The notes under the pieces are model-generated. The model had not been told where the DNA came from. It saw only the letters and a program-made list of their open reading frames with translations, and ran no database searches. A DNA stretch of 64,000 bases from Acanthornis magna. Taxonomy: Eukaryota; Chordata; Aves; Passeriformes; Acanthizidae. The translations under genes and the position numbers were made by a program. Positions within the stretch are counted from its first letter, which is position 1. The number at the start of each line of letters is the position of its first letter. The DNA is taken from contig JAWUZG010000970.1 of assembly GCA_036785705.1 (NCBI GenBank), positions 1,460,501-1,524,500 of the forward strand. The letters run 5' to 3'. Below, piece after piece: positions 13,453 to 27,040 of this stretch.

Positions 13453-13625
13453 CATTGACTGTGCTGGGATATTAAAGCTCCGAAACTCTGACATTGAGCT
13501 GCGCAAGGGAGAGACGGACATCGGTCGGAAGAACACACGTGTGCGTCTGGTCTTCAGGGTTCATATCCCACAAGCCAATGGCAGGACCCTCTCCTTGCAA
13601 GTAGCCTCCAACCCCATTGAGTGCT
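13453..13625 (+). CDS. NFATC1: NFATC1 exon (probably exon 6): end of Rel N-terminal half
   Basis: This 173-base exon completes a split Ile codon, then reads [40 protein letters not shown] and [16 protein letters not shown]. It ends with one base of the Ser codon that starts the next exon. It corresponds to about human residues 531-588 and forms the last strands of the DNA-binding Rel half, up to the linker between the two Rel halves. The sequence is almost identical to mammalian NFATC1, with small changes near IPQANGRT. The donor is GTAAGT. Nothing is broken. Confidence 0.96.
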
Positions 13626-15571
13626 GTAAGTAGCAACAAACATCCTCCTCTTGCTGGGTATCAGAAAATGTTTTAATCAATAACGTTGAAAAAGGCATCT
13701 AAGATCATTGTGTCTACTGTTAACCCAGAACTGCCATGTCCACGCACCTTTTGAACGGTTTTGAACACTTCAACCCCATATGCAGTCTTTGTCCACACCA
13801 AAATGCTCTACATTGGTTTTGCTTTACCTGTCTAGTCAATGAACTTTAATCTGCTTTCCAAAAGTACCTGGTTGATATTGAGCACAGAATACCTGTGTCT
13901 TAGGAAAAAATGTGTAGCTTTGTGCATTGAGTGCTGTAGAAAAATACATACTTACAAGCAAAGAGCAGTTAAACTAATAGCAGACAAGGCCTTTTGTTTT
14001 GGTGACTCCTTATCATAAAGGTAATTGCCACTGAAGTTTTGGAAAACATCTCCCATGTCCTATTGACTCTGTCTCCCCATCATAAGCAAAGACCAACAAA
14101 CAAAACCCCAGGCCCTTTGATAAGGAGGTAGCAGTATACTAGAACTCACACACTGGCACAGGCTGCCTGCAGCTTCAGAAAACCTCCAGAAACCAGGTTT
14201 CTGCCCTGGGGTCTCTTTAAATGAACAAACTGCGTTTTATCCGATACACTGGGGCACCTTTCAAAGACACCTGTGTCATTTTTGCTCTGTAAGCCGCATC
14301 AGCCTCCTCCACACAAACCAAAACATATCTGCTTTGTGTAGCTTTAACACTCCAGGATAAGTGGTGGGAGCTGAATTTCAGTCTAACCCCCAATGATAAT
14401 TTGATTGGCTGGATAGACTGAAACAATTTTTTAAGGTTTTGTTGAATTCCACAAAGTGGATCTTTCTGATGCTGACAGAGTAGAGGGGAAACTTAACATC
14501 TGGCAGGTGTATGGGGGGTGAGCTCTGGTGGAGGGGATGGGGAGGATGGCTTGACCATCCCTAGTTCCGTTCATGCTGGAGGGCAAAGCAAAATAATGGG
14601 AGCAGTCATGGTTTCATCCTGCTGCTGCTGAAGTTTATGAGACCTTTTCAGTTGCTCCATAGAAGGCTAAGGCACAATTTGAATCTATCTTGAACTGGTC
14701 TGTGCAAAGACGCCAAGCTTGGGGAGCCACTAGATGTGAAGCTGATTGGATTTGTGTCAGGGAACTGCAGCTTTGAGTGTTGTGTAATGAGCAAAAGCAT
14801 GGCACAGGCCTGCTGAAAAAAGTGGAAAACAGGACAAAAAATTAAGTGCTAGTGTTACTTCCAGTGCAAAATGTGGAATAAGCTGGTGCCAAAAACTTCA
14901 TACATTTCTTCGTGCATGTGACACAGAAGGAATCTGGATAAAATGTCACTTCATCCCTTGAAGCAGCACTCTCTTCATGTCCCAGTTGAGGGGGGATAAA
15001 ATTTTTGCCACAAGAATACCAGATTCTGTTTACATGGATCCATGTGTGCTTTGGCACTCAGGTCCTTTTGAAAATACGCTCTCTAAAGTGTGAGTTGCTG
15101 CTGGATCCCAAGGGCCATGGCTGCTGCTGCTGCTGCTGCTGCTAAGACAGTTTGCAGAATTGACAGTAGAGTGTACATTGACTGAAACAAATTTTGGACA
15201 TGTGTGATCACCTTGTCATGTATGCCTTGTAAACACACAGCATATATGCTAGAGATAAAGAAAATTATTTTAAATGTATGAATTTCCATTAAAATATACA
15301 TTCTGATATAGTACAGATCAAGTTGAGTTTTAAAACACTTGTTCTTTGTGATTCTTTTGAATGTATACTGCTGTTTAACACTATTGTTTACTATCAAAGC
15401 ACTTGAAAATGAACCATGTTTCCTGTAAACCTTGTGACCTTTCTTTGTTTCTGTATCAAACTCAGCTTATCTTATGAGGGTAAGCATTAAGTTACTTACT
15501 AATGCACTGTTTACTTTTTTATGTGTTTGTGGTTGCCTTTTTTTTTTTTAATCTTCCTTATAACTCTCCAG
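13626..15571 (+). other. NFATC1: Intron (1.9 kb, phase 1)
   Basis: Runs from the donor GTAAGT at 13626 to an acceptor with a strong pyrimidine tract (T run at 15539-15549, AG at 15570-15571). It contains a (GCT)8 trinucleotide run at 15120-15143. I see no other feature. Confidence 0.9.
15120..15143. repeat. (GCT)8 trinucleotide repeat, intronic
   Basis: Eight perfect GCT/CTG units lie in the intron 429 bases before the next exon. They can be read as Ala, Leu or Cys runs in chance frames but are not in any exon. The array is short and probably only mildly unstable. Confidence 0.95.
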
Positions 15572-15712
15572 CTCAGAGATCTGCCCAAGAACTGCCTCTG
15601 GTGGAGAAGCAAAGTACTGACAGCTTTCCTGTTACTGGAGGGAAAAAAATGGTACTGACTGGTCATAACTTTCTGCAAGACTCCAAAGTCATCTTTGTGG
15701 AGAAAGCTCCAG
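15572..15712 (+). CDS. NFATC1: NFATC1 exon (probably exon 7): linker and start of the C-terminal IPT/TIG half
   Basis: This 141-base exon completes the split Ser codon and reads [36 protein letters not shown] and [10 protein letters not shown]. It ends with the G of the next Asp codon before the donor GTATGT. The QRSA stretch is the linker; as I recall, the equivalent Gln and Arg in NFATC2 (571 and 572) touch [15 protein letters not shown] begins the IPT/TIG (Rel C-terminal) fold used for dimer contacts. It corresponds to about human residues 588-635. A start at 15502 would be intronic, and reading past 15712 gives unrelated intronic peptide. Confidence 0.96.
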
Positions 15713-18700
15713 GTATGTCTTTTCAATCTAGACTCCGATCTGGCTTCCCCCCCACCCCATCTATGTCAAATGATGAAAGCATAAATATGGTAATGCCATT
15801 TTCTTCTGCACCTAATACATTTTCCATGTCACTGAGCGAAGCTGTGGAAATGCTGAGGTTTCACACTGTGGCAACTGAAGTACAGGTAGACAATAGAGAC
15901 ATTGAAAGTCAACCTTTGGCATTTGTTTTTTGTAGCAAACCATGAGTGTAGTGGGCAGGACCTGTGAGAAGGGTTCAAAATCTCCAGTGCCATGTCTGCC
16001 TAAGGCCTGCAATATGATGCACCTTAAACATTTCTGTAATTTGTGCTGCTGGTGGTGTGTGCACCTGTGTCTCCTTTGGCGCTTGCAAGGCGCTGGCTGA
16101 GGAGGAGTTGGAGCACGCACATTTATTTGAAGGACAGGTTTACCTCGAGGACCGAGGGAAGCACTGAACAAAACTTCCCCCTCTCCCTAAAACTGCTCCT
16201 GCAGTTCTGTGGTGGTGGGACTGGTTCTCCTGGAGAAGAGTGGCAGGCCAGGCTGAAACAGGGAGAATGGCATGGAGAGGGAGCTGGGGCTGGGGCAGGA
16301 TGTGCCTGCAGGAGCGAGGGATCACAGGGTGACAGTGCATAATGTGTGTGAATGCCCCCTGCGGGAATAGACGGCGGGAGTGGAGCTGGGAGTCAGAGTC
16401 AGGCTCTGAAACGAGACTGTTAAGGATAGTTTTGAGTCTTGTTTTGGAAAGGGTTTCCCTGGTGCTGGCACAAGCTATGGATTCCTCAGCTGCCGACTGA
16501 ACCCCCCACCCCCACCCCGAACTTTAAACAGTCTTGGGCACCCTCAGGCCGCCTGCACCAGCTTTGACGCTGCGCCTGATTAACCCTTCATGTCCACAAG
16601 GTTCCCACGCTGTTCTCCCGCCTGCGGCACCTACCAGCAGCACAGGAATTTGGGCCATGGGACAGGATGGCAGGGAGAGCAGGGGAGGCTCTGGAGGCAA
16701 AGACACCCAAGTCTTTGAGCTCAGCAAGCTCCGAAGAAGAGCAGAAGACTCCCCTGAAATTCCCCAGCAGAGTCCTGGGCTGATGACATTTAAGCTGCCA
16801 AAAGGGTGTGGGCAGAGGTAACGCCCCAGCTTCTCAGGGAGAGCCACCTGGCACATTCCTGTGACCCCCAAGCACTGCACCACACACAGCAGAGATGTGG
16901 CTGTGACATCAGCAGAACATCCTTTTTTTTCTTAAGAAAGTTGAAAAAGAGAGGAAAAAGGTGGTATTGCAATTAGAAAACCTGAATTCTGCTCTCTATG
17001 TTCCCCCCGGGAGGGAAGAATGTGAGTGTCTACTTTACATTTAAATTTCCTTTGCTGCACAGAACTGGGTTAGTGTGACATATCAGGAGTCCTCGATCTG
17101 TCTCATTACAAGAAGAAAACCACATTAAAGGTTGCCTTCCTTGATGCTTATTTTCTCTCCTTTTCCTTTTTTGAGTTGGAAAATTTTGAAGTATTGTGTC
17201 CCAAAGGATTGTGATGGTGATGCTGTTTGCCCACAGAAGGTACCGCAGTGTGGATCTGAGCACTGTCTATCTACTCTATATTCCTATACTACATTAGGCA
17301 CACTAAAAGCAGGATGTTCACTATATAGTTTTCAATTACAGAATTTAAGGTCCTGCCTGTTTTTAATAGTCTCACCATAGGTTTGTTGTAGTTGCAGGGC
17401 AGTGTAGCCTGCAGGGGCTGAGCCCTTGGAGTCCAGAGCATAGCATCTCCAGGTGCTGCAATAATTGTGTCAGTAGAAATGACACACGAAAACCAAAGCT
17501 GCTGGCTAATCTAGGCTGAGCAATTTTTAAGGCTTCCATGGTTTGTGTACTATGCTGCCTAACACAGCTTGATGCATTGGAAGCAAACAAAAGCAATGCA
17601 TCATTGCCTTAGTGGCAGACTGCTCTGGCTGGATTTTTGAACAGTCACTGTATTTAACATCAAATGAACAAGCATTAGCAGCCTTCACTTTTGTAAATCA
17701 GCACGGGGTGTTTCTATTTCAGCTCTTGAACATCAGTGAAAGTAGGTCAAGAGAAGGAACACCAGCATAGTTTCTCTTTCTCTTAGAGAGCTGGTTATGA
17801 ACTTCTGTGATTAGCTGGAGACATTCATTAGTTTTGCTGCTGTTACCACTTTTGTTTTCGAATTTGGAATGTTAATCACGTTCCTAGTTGGTAGCAGCCA
17901 AACACAGCTATTACAGAGTAATAGATCAAAGTAATAGATCATTGTGCTCATAAAGAGAACGTATCTTTTGTATAAAATTTAAATACCACACTACGTGAAC
18001 TCATGTCTTCCGTCCTTAGGCAGAGTCCCCAGGCCGGGAGGCAGTCTCCTGGAGCTTGTCTAATTCCTCCTGGTTTGCATGCTTATTTGGCTAACACAAG
18101 GATTTTGAGAACACTTTTTGTTTGCCTTTTTTTCCCCCAGCTTTCTCTAAGTCTGCTGAGTGCATTGTGGTCTGCTGAATGTTTTTCCAAGCATGAGTCC
18201 TAAGCTTTCAGTCTTCAGGGCTAGCCCTCAGCTGTTGTAGTCTCTGGAGGAATGGCATTATCCTGGCCTCCTCTTGTGGGGGAGTCAGTCTGAGCAGTGA
18301 CTCATACAAGAGGGAATCCCTGAAGAATGATCAAATCAATCCTTCTGCCGGGGAGGCAGTGGCTTCCTGCTTTCAGCTTAACCCCTTACTGGCTGCTGCT
18401 CAGCCAAGATGTATATGAAACAGAGCAAAACAAGCTTTGCAGCCCTGTGACTCTGTCTCACACAGGCAAAATGAGGTGTCAGGGAGGTGAAGGCATGGCA
18501 CACTGAGGCCACGGGAGAAGCACTGTGAGGACCTTCTCTGGAAGGAGAGCCCCTCACGGTGAGGTCAGACAGAAGGTACCTCTTTGGATAAATAATGAGA
18601 GTGTTCAGAAGTGAACTACAATTTGTTCAGGACTTCTACAGTACCATAAAAAAGCTCTCATGTGTTGATGTGAGGCCTTATTTTTCCTGGATTTTGGGGA

Positions 18701-21700
18701 ATGTTCTGTTGCTTGTACATCAGACCATATTTTCCAGTGTTGAGCAATGGTATGAAACAGCTGTCGAAGAAACTTAGCAGTACTGAAAATGTGAATGCTA
18801 AATGTATTTTGGGAGGTTCTCTCTTTTAAATTCAGAATTTCCTTATATTGGGGAGTCCCACAATGACTATATGTCTTAAAACTTACACTAATTTTTTTAA
18901 TCTGCTTTCACTTTCTGTCTCTCTTTGTAGTCATGCATTTCTCTTCCTGAGTTTCAAAAGTGTCTTATGTTTGTCATGGTTCTTGGGTGCCATGTTGAGG
19001 ATGGCCAACTCCTGTCTGTTTTTCACCAGAAGAGTTAGTACTTTGTAAAATATTCAAAAGTCTGCAACTTCTTACTGGCAAGGGCCCTTGATGTCTGTAG
19101 ACTGGGGTTTGCTGTGGCAGCAAGGTGTGCATATTAGTTACAACTGCAGGTGAAATGAAGTTGGCGTTAGCTGTGGCAGGAAGTGTTTGGCTAGGAGTGA
19201 GAAAATGCTTCCTGTTAACACCTACATCTGCATGGATCGTGATTTGAAATTATAGTAAAAGACTGACTTAGTTACTTAAAATTTAAAACGTTTTATTTCA
19301 TTTGTAGATTATAAATGTACCAGGCAACAAAAGTCTTGAGGGAAGTTCAGAAAATGCAGAGATGCTTGCAGAGTTTTAGGGACTGCATATCTATCAGCTA
19401 CCTTTTTTGGTAACACTTCCTGCAAACTGTTTTCAAAGTTAACATTTTTAAGGTAATGTGAGTTACTGAACACAAAGCAGTGCAAAAGCCTAGCTAACAG
19501 AAAGAACCAGACTGCTGGCTCTTAAAATATCAGATTATGATTAGTGATCTATGAAACTGATCACTGCGATGAAAAAATCCTGGTTTTCTTCCCTTGGTTC
19601 ACAAAATGTATTCTGTAACTGATGAGTGAAAGCTCAGTGATGAGATGCAAACCCAGTATCCCACGGAACAAAGCACAAGAAAGTTATGGGTACAGTATGG
19701 TACAGGTAATTTATGGATTATAGTTCCTGGCATGCTGTAGGATGTTTTGGGATAGAAAGAGTAGCCCAGTGTATTTTGGGGGTCAGAAAAAGTCTCGTAT
19801 TGAGATCTGAAAGTGTTAATCTATTCTAAAAGCACTCCTTGCTCTAAAACTGCTCCTTGCTCCTGTAGCTTTTAGCACTGGACCTGGCTCAAGTATTTCC
19901 AGACTTCGCAGATTTGGCCGAGTCTAGACATACCTAAGAGATCAGGTTAAACTGACTAAATCTTTATAATCAATTTGTGATCTATGGGCAGAAATGGTCA
20001 TTTGATGTATTATTATTCATTATCATTTGAGTTGAATTGCCACTAGTTAAGTTAGAGCTCCAAACCCATTTCTTTGCTTTTGTACTTAGTGACGTAAGCT
20101 CAAGGCAAGGGTTTTAAAGAGTGAAAAGGCAGAAATGTAACACCCAACTTCACTATGGGATTAGTTTCTCAAATAACACTGACTTTGATATTTTGACTCT
20201 GGGCTGTTAATGTTGAGGGCAATTTTGTCCTGGTCAAAGGCCGTGTCTAAGCTTCCCTGTAACAAATGCCCCTCCCTGAAAATGCATCACTCTCTTTGAT
20301 GGACATTTGTACGGTTCACAATTTGTAATGCTGTATCTCTGAGTAAGTCCAGACTTACAGACTTCAATGGTTTTGAACGAGTTGTTAATTACTCAGACTT
20401 CAAATCAACAGTAATCCTGGCACCTACACACTTCAGTGAACTTATTGCATAATATCCTCAGCTATTGTGCCCAAAGCCTTTGACACTCAAAGTTCCTGAA
20501 AGATGGAGAAATAAACAGCGTGTAAGCAACATTTCCTCCAGGGATTTTTCTTTTTGAATATTTTCAAACAATTAGGCAGCTTTTCAGATTTAGTTACTGC
20601 TTCAAATTCTTTGTTCTAGTCTTGTTTTTATATTGTTAAATGGATTTTTCTGTCAAAACGGTTCCTCCTCCCTGCTGAACAGGTTTGCTCTTAGAACATG
20701 AAGGTGTTGATGTGTAATAGTAATAACTAGAGCAGATGAAAGATAACTGGGTGAAATCACCAGTTTAATTTTTTTTTTTTGTCTATATATGTCAAAGGAA
20801 ACCATAGCTTTCTGTAAGTATTTCAGGTGGGAAAACTTAACAGTTTGCATCCTGTTATATGTGTGGTCAAGCTCGGTCAGCTGAATTTTTGCACAAGGGA
20901 AATGCGATATGAAAAAGAAGGAAGCTGGATGAATTTACGTGTCCACTCTAGCATTTCACAGGTTTTTTGTTCCTCTCAAATTTCCCTGTCTCTGGCAAAG
21001 ATTAGAATCAATCAGTTGCTGCCTTAAGGTACAATTGTCAGTCTTACAAATTCAGTTCTGTTTCCCACATGTTGTGTGAGCAGAATTTACCTTGTCATAT
21101 GGAAGGTAACTCAAACACAGTCTTCTAGGTTCAGGAGAACTTACAAAAAGTTCTGGGAAGTGATACATTGACAAAACACTTGAGTGGCCTGTGAACGGAG
21201 TGGATGCGTTGGTGAAGCATGTGGGCTTTTTGATTTGATTCAGATACACTGTGGAGCTTAGGGTTTGAAGTCTGTTTTGACGTGATGTGATGTGATGGTG
21301 AGATGGGTGACCTGAGTCTTGGCAGAGCTCCACTTGGTAAAAGATCTTACATTCTCAGAGATCTTTCCATTGCTCTTTCCATTGCCAGTAGCAGTTTGGG
21401 GGGCAACTGGCCAAAAAGGGGTCATGTTTCACACTGGCAATCATACTGTAGCTCACATAATAAATACGCAAGTGGCAAAACTCTCCTTCCCCCTCTAGTC
21501 AGATAGACAGATACTACTTAATTTTGTCTTTATCTGTCAGTTTATCCAAGTTCAGGATGCACGTTCCAGTTGGCAGTGAGCAATTGCACACTGACTCATG
21601 CGCAGTGAGGCAAAAAATTCGGGAAACTAGATAAACTGGAAACTTCAAAGGCATACAAGTTGGGAGCATGGAGTTCATGTGAAGGTCACTTGAACCTAGT

Positions 21701-22342
21701 TCCTAGAGATGTATTGATAGCTGAAGGGGTTTCTGGCCAGTGCCCAGAAATAGATATCCTTGGGCAAATTGTGTCATCAGATGCTGGAGTCATTTGATGG
21801 TGGAACCCTTTCACGTGCACAGAGGAATAGTGATGCAGCTTGTAGGAAATGTCAGCACGTTTCAGTTTTTCCTGGCTGTTTAGTCTAGGGAATGGTGAAG
21901 ACAGAGCGGGACAGCAGCCATACGCATGAGATGGTGTCAACAGCAACAAGCCTCATCCAGGGTATTGCTCTCACAGTGAAGAATGAGATCAATCAATCAC
22001 AGACACTTACTGTGGGCAACAAAGAAATAAGGAATAACCATATGGTCTCAAAAGTCGCTTGTCTGAGCAATCCTGTAAATTTTTTATTATTATAGAAAAT
22101 GCAGCTGAATGCTTCAAGTTTATTCTTTCATGTCTTCCAGATTAAGTGGCTTCAAGCAGCTGTATCTGTGCAATCAAAGCTTTGTGTCTGAACTTTTACT
22201 ACTAGCAAAGGATTTCAAATAGTTTTTACTGTTACTGTTCCAGTAGGACCCTCTGTCCAAACACACAGGAATTCACAGCCCTTACAAGAAAGCTGAGAGT
22301 CTAATGAAGTAATCAGTGCCTAAAGACAGCGGAGAAAAGAAG

Positions 22343-23321
22343 TAAGATGGGTTGACCTTGGCTGGCTGCCAGGTACCCACCAAGCTGCTCTCTCACTCAC
22401 CCTCCTCAACAGGGCAGGGGGGAGAAAATAAGATGAAAAAGCTCATGGATCAAGATAAAGACAGGGAGATTGCTTATCAGTTACTGTCATAGGCAAAGCG
22501 GGCTCCACTTGGGGAAAATAATTTATTGCCAATTAAAAATGGAGTAGGATAGTGAAAAACAAAGGTAAAACTGAAAACCACCTTTAGCCCTGCCTCCCTT
22601 TCAAGCTCAACTTCACTCCTTCATTCCCGACTTCTATTTCCTCCCCCTGAGTGGTGCAGAGGGTCAGGGAATGGAGGCTGTGGTCAGTCCATAACAGTTC
22701 TTCTTTATCATTCCTTTCTTCCCATGCTGCTCCCTTTTTCCAGTGTGGGGTCTTCCCATGGGAGACAGTCTTTCATGTACTGCTTCAGTGTGAGCCCTCT
22801 CCACGAGGTTCAGTCCTTCAGGAACAGCTTGCTTCAGCACGGGTCTCCTGCAGTCATCATTCCTGTTAGAAAACCTGTTTCTGCCTGGGCTCCCCTTCAC
22901 AGGCTGCAGCTCCTGCCAGGAGTGTGGGCTCTGAGTGGCTGCAGGTGAATTTCTGCTCTGGTGTGGTCGTCTCTATGGGCTGCAGGGGAACAGCTGCCTC
23001 ACCATGGTCTTCACCACCGGCTGCAGGGGAATCTGTTCTGGCCGCTGGAGCACCTCCTCCCCATCCTTCACTGTTGGGGGGGTCTGCAGGGGTGTTCTTC
23101 TCACTTATTCTCACTCTGCTGCACAGAGATTTTTTCCTCCTTCTTAAGTATGTTGGCAGAGAGGTTCCACCAGCTTTGCTGATGGGCTCAGGTTTGGCCA
23201 GCTATGGGGCCATCTTGGAGCCATGAGGAACTGGTTCCATCAGACATGGGGGCAGCTCCTGTAATCTTCTCCACCCCTGCAGCCCGAATACTACCCAAAC
23301 ATTGCTACGTAAACCAATACA
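22343..23321 (-). mobile_element. Solitary LTR-like avian repeat (endogenous retrovirus type), antisense to the gene
   Basis: This block of about 980 bases matches, from memory, an LTR-like interspersed repeat common in bird genomes. Read on the minus strand it starts TGTATTGG near 23321 and ends near GGTCAACCCA at about 22345. Characteristic pieces on the plus strand are TGGGTTGACCTTGGCTGGCT near 22348, GGGGAAAATAATTTATTGCC near 22511, and the TCTTGGAGCC and CCAATACA pieces near the far end. Only the LTR is present: I see no gag, pol or env sequence beside it, so it looks like a solo LTR. A clear target duplication was not visible. The family name is uncertain. It is diverged, so an old insertion. 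Confidence 0.7.
22741..23035 (-). repeat. Degenerate 45-49 bp tandem repeat inside the LTR
   Basis: Within the LTR-like element the sequence consists of imperfect units of about 45-49 bases. Each pairs a CAGTGTGGG or GTGGGCTC type motif with a GGGCTGCAG or CAGTCCTTCA type motif. Units begin near 22741 and 22786, and less clearly near 22835 and further on. This is a decayed minisatellite that forms part of the element itself, not an independent array. Confidence 0.55.
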
Positions 23322-26300
23322 AGGGGATACCTTCAAAGTATTTAGCTTTTGGGGGGAATGCCTACCTCTTTTGAAAAGGACAACTCGTCTCCTGTTCCTT
23401 TCCTGACATCATTAAGAGTTAGTTCATGTCTCAGGTGGGCATCACAGGAGAAGTGGGGAGAGCTGAGGGAAGAGGAGCATGTTCCTTTTAGGTCTGTTAA
23501 GGAAGCAAGGTTACACCTTCAGTGTGAAAGAAAATTTAATGTCATTTAAGAGAGGAATAGAGAAATAAATTGTTTCCAAAGTGTGCCTTGTTAGTAGAAA
23601 GCTGATGGCAAGGCAGAAAATCAAAGGAGAGGAGAGGGACCTCTAAGATTGAGTCTGACCTTCTTGCACAAGAGAAACAAGAAAAAGGACACAAGGGGGA
23701 CAATGAGATGGAAAAAAATAAAAATACTCTTGAAAAGTTTACTGGTTAGACTCTGCCAAAATGTCACAAGGAGTTGCCATAATGGCATGTTTCTGGAAGT
23801 TGAGAAGTTGTGGTCATACAGTTGAAGATCTTGTGTCTCAAAAAATAATAAAGAAGGAAGATTTGAAAGCATTTGGATCAAATTTACATCTTAAGATGAG
23901 AAATAACTGTAAGTAGCTATAGCACAGGTGGTGGTGTTGGCATCCAGAACAGAAGTGGAGGAAAAGAATTGTTCATGGAAGAAAAATTTGGAACTTGATT
24001 TAAACTGGCTGTGAGGTTTGTTACTCCAATAGTCTGAGAAAATATGAGACAGATTAGACTGAAGAAGATGGACCAGGAATATTTTACTCAGTTTCAGCTG
24101 CAGAGTCACAGGTTTAGCCTACTAGAGTTTCCCAGAGGAAAGTAAAATTGTGAAGACAAGGAGATGACGTGAATGTAATCAAAACCAGAGTGAAGTGCTG
24201 TCAGGACTGCTAGTGGGTGGCTGTGCTGGGTGTGCGTTGTTTGACCTGCCTGCTCTAGAGAGATTTTTCAGGGATGTCAAGCTGCAGTTTTACTTGGAAG
24301 TGGTGTGTCTTAGACCTGGAATTACTTAAAGTTATTAAATAAAACCCTCAGACCAATGATAATTTGAATAGGGGGAGGTGCCAGAGAGCACAAATTATAC
24401 AACCAGCTTCCATTCTCCTGAAAATAGTATCTGGCAGGTCTTTCCAATGGTTTTGGCTCAAAATGAACCCCGATCAGTCGTCAGCACTGTGCCTCCTTTT
24501 AATTACCTGGACTAAAATTACAGTTCATTTGCAAACACTGGAACTCAGAATAATTACAGCTGTTAGACATACTGTGGTAAAAGGCACCTAAAAAGACTCA
24601 CCATGCAGGCAAAGTGAGTCCCTCAGCTTTTGTCTTGCCCAGCTGAGCAACCAGAGAGGAAGCATGTGTCTGGCACAGATTCCAAAGTACCGTAAGATCC
24701 AGTTTGTGCTGGATTTTTATACCTGGTCACTGCATGATATTCCCATTGTTAATTCAAGGTAAAGAAGAGAGAAAAAGTAACTTGAGAGTATCATATTGAT
24801 GGCAGACACACCTACGTCTACATGGTTCTCAGCTCAATACTGCAGAAAAGCATAGCTGAAGGAGTGGACAAAATACTTATGCTGTAAAAATGCTTATGAG
24901 GAGACACTAACAAATACAGAACCTTTGATGTGGAAACAGAAATAGGTCAGTTGTGCTTGAGCCCTGCCGCGCATGGACGGATGCATGCCAGAAGGCATGC
25001 CAGGGATGGGGAGCAAAGCTGTGGGGATGTCTCTGTAGCAGGACAGTAGGCTGTGAGGAGGGCAGACGAACAGCTGGAGGACTTCGTGGGCATGGAAGAG
25101 GGAAATAAAGTAAGTGAAAATCAGACCAGCTGTGTGGTCTCATAACAAAAGTGGTGTAAGAGCAAAGAGTGGAGATGAGGGAGGCTGGTGAGGCCATCAG
25201 GGACAAGGTGCTGGGCAGTAGGCAGACTGTGGCACCAGCAGGAATAGCAGCGGGAGGTAGAGCTGCTCTGAAGGTGGCTCTGGGACCAGGAGGCATCTCA
25301 CTACTCAGAGATCCCTAAGAGTTTGAGATCTCAGGAGCACAAAGGGCCATTGAGGAGATCGAAATGAAGGTCCTGGCCACTTACATTTGAGACACTGTCT
25401 GCTGGCACATGCTGTATTTCTGAATGTTTTCTTGCTGTCTTGCACCATCTTCCCTGTACATTCCATGTCTGGCTGCTTCACTGGTGTTGATTCCTCCTTA
25501 GTGCCTGAGCCTTGTTAATGTCTTTAAGATGTTCACCAGTGTGTCAGCACAGGCACAGAATCACACCCACTTGGTGGGATCCCCTTCCCTTGCCAGTGTC
25601 CTGCTGGGGAAATGCTGTTAGCAGCAAGACACCTGTAAGACCAGCTGAGAAAAGTGCCCTGACTGCTTGTGGCATCCCCAGATCCAAAAGGCTGCTGCCC
25701 CTGCAAAATCTGGCACTAGTACACCCATGCCAGTGCACAAGCCAGTGAGACGGTGCCAGTGGGTCGTGCCCAGGACTGGCATGGGGAGTGCTGTCCTCCA
25801 AGAAACAGAGCTGCCTCCTTGCTTCTTTCCTTGATGGTCCAATTTGCCCTTCCCCTGGAAGCTGATGGCATCTCAGCACAGAACTGGATAACTCTTAAGT
25901 CTAAATGATGAGACTTTGCCATAGTCTTCATCTTCTTCTTTCCACAGACACCCATCCATTCCTCCTGAACATATTCACAGATCAGTCATCTCCGTGTCAT
26001 GAGGGTTGCTCACCAGGGAAGAAGGGTTGCAGTGCAAGTTGAAAGCGTACAAATTCTTCATTCTTCAGAGATTTAAATATGCATTGTTAAGGCCAAATAG
26101 GAGGGTCGACAGTCTTTGCAGAGCACCTCAAAGTGACACTGCATTGCATCTGTGCCTTGCCTGCTGCAAACATGTTAAAGTAATCTGGACTGTAACATAG
26201 GAATTATTGTTCAAGGTAATCTCACAATACATTAATCAAGTAGTGGGTTCCTTTGGGAGGGTAGGGCTTGTTTCGCCTTTTTTTACTTGGAATATATGAA

Positions 26301-27040
26301 TGTAAATACAGATTTACAGTGCAGCCAGTGCAGTCATCCTCTGTTGAAGCGCAGACTGGAAGAATATAAAATGTACCCTGTGTACAGGCAGTGAAATCCT
26401 AGATAATGTCTATTCTTCTCATATCTCAAGTGAACACAGGTCCACTAAAGAATATAGACTGTTTTAACTTCCTATAGTAAAGTGGAATCACCAAAATATA
26501 TCTGAATGCTCCCATTATGCCCATTTCATAAAGGCAAGATTTAAGTGGTTACCAGATGTTATACCCTCCTGAGTTTCCAGGCTTAGGGTTTTTTTCTTTT
26601 ATATATTGTTCCCCCTTTCTGAAATCCATCAGTTTGGAAAGTTATGCTGTTGGTTTGATTGTTGTGAGCTTGCGAACCTTGACACTATGCTTGCAGTTCC
26701 CTGGGATACAAAGGTAAACCCAGCTCTAGAAACCCCAGGGGATCTCTCTGGATAGGCAGTCATGAGGGGAAGACGCTACAAAAATATCTTTGGGAAGTCT
26801 TTACAGCTCTTTGCGTTGCTCTTCCGTGAGGAAAATCTGTATGTCATGGTCTGCAAGGCTCTACGTGTGAATAACTGGTGCTGCTAGGTTTACACAACTG
26901 CTTTTTAGCCCTGCTTCTGTGTTAAAACAGACCTTTACAGTGCCTTTTTATGTGGAAATCTTGTAGCTGGGTGTGGTGGGGAAGCCGCTCGGTGACTCAT
27001 ACTGCAGGGAATTCCCTGATGAATTAGAGTATTTTTACTT

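Noticed and set aside
15502..15945. 147-codon plus-strand frame around an NFATC1 exon
   Set aside because: Only 15572-15712 matches NFATC1; both flanks are intronic and are bounded by a clear acceptor and donor.
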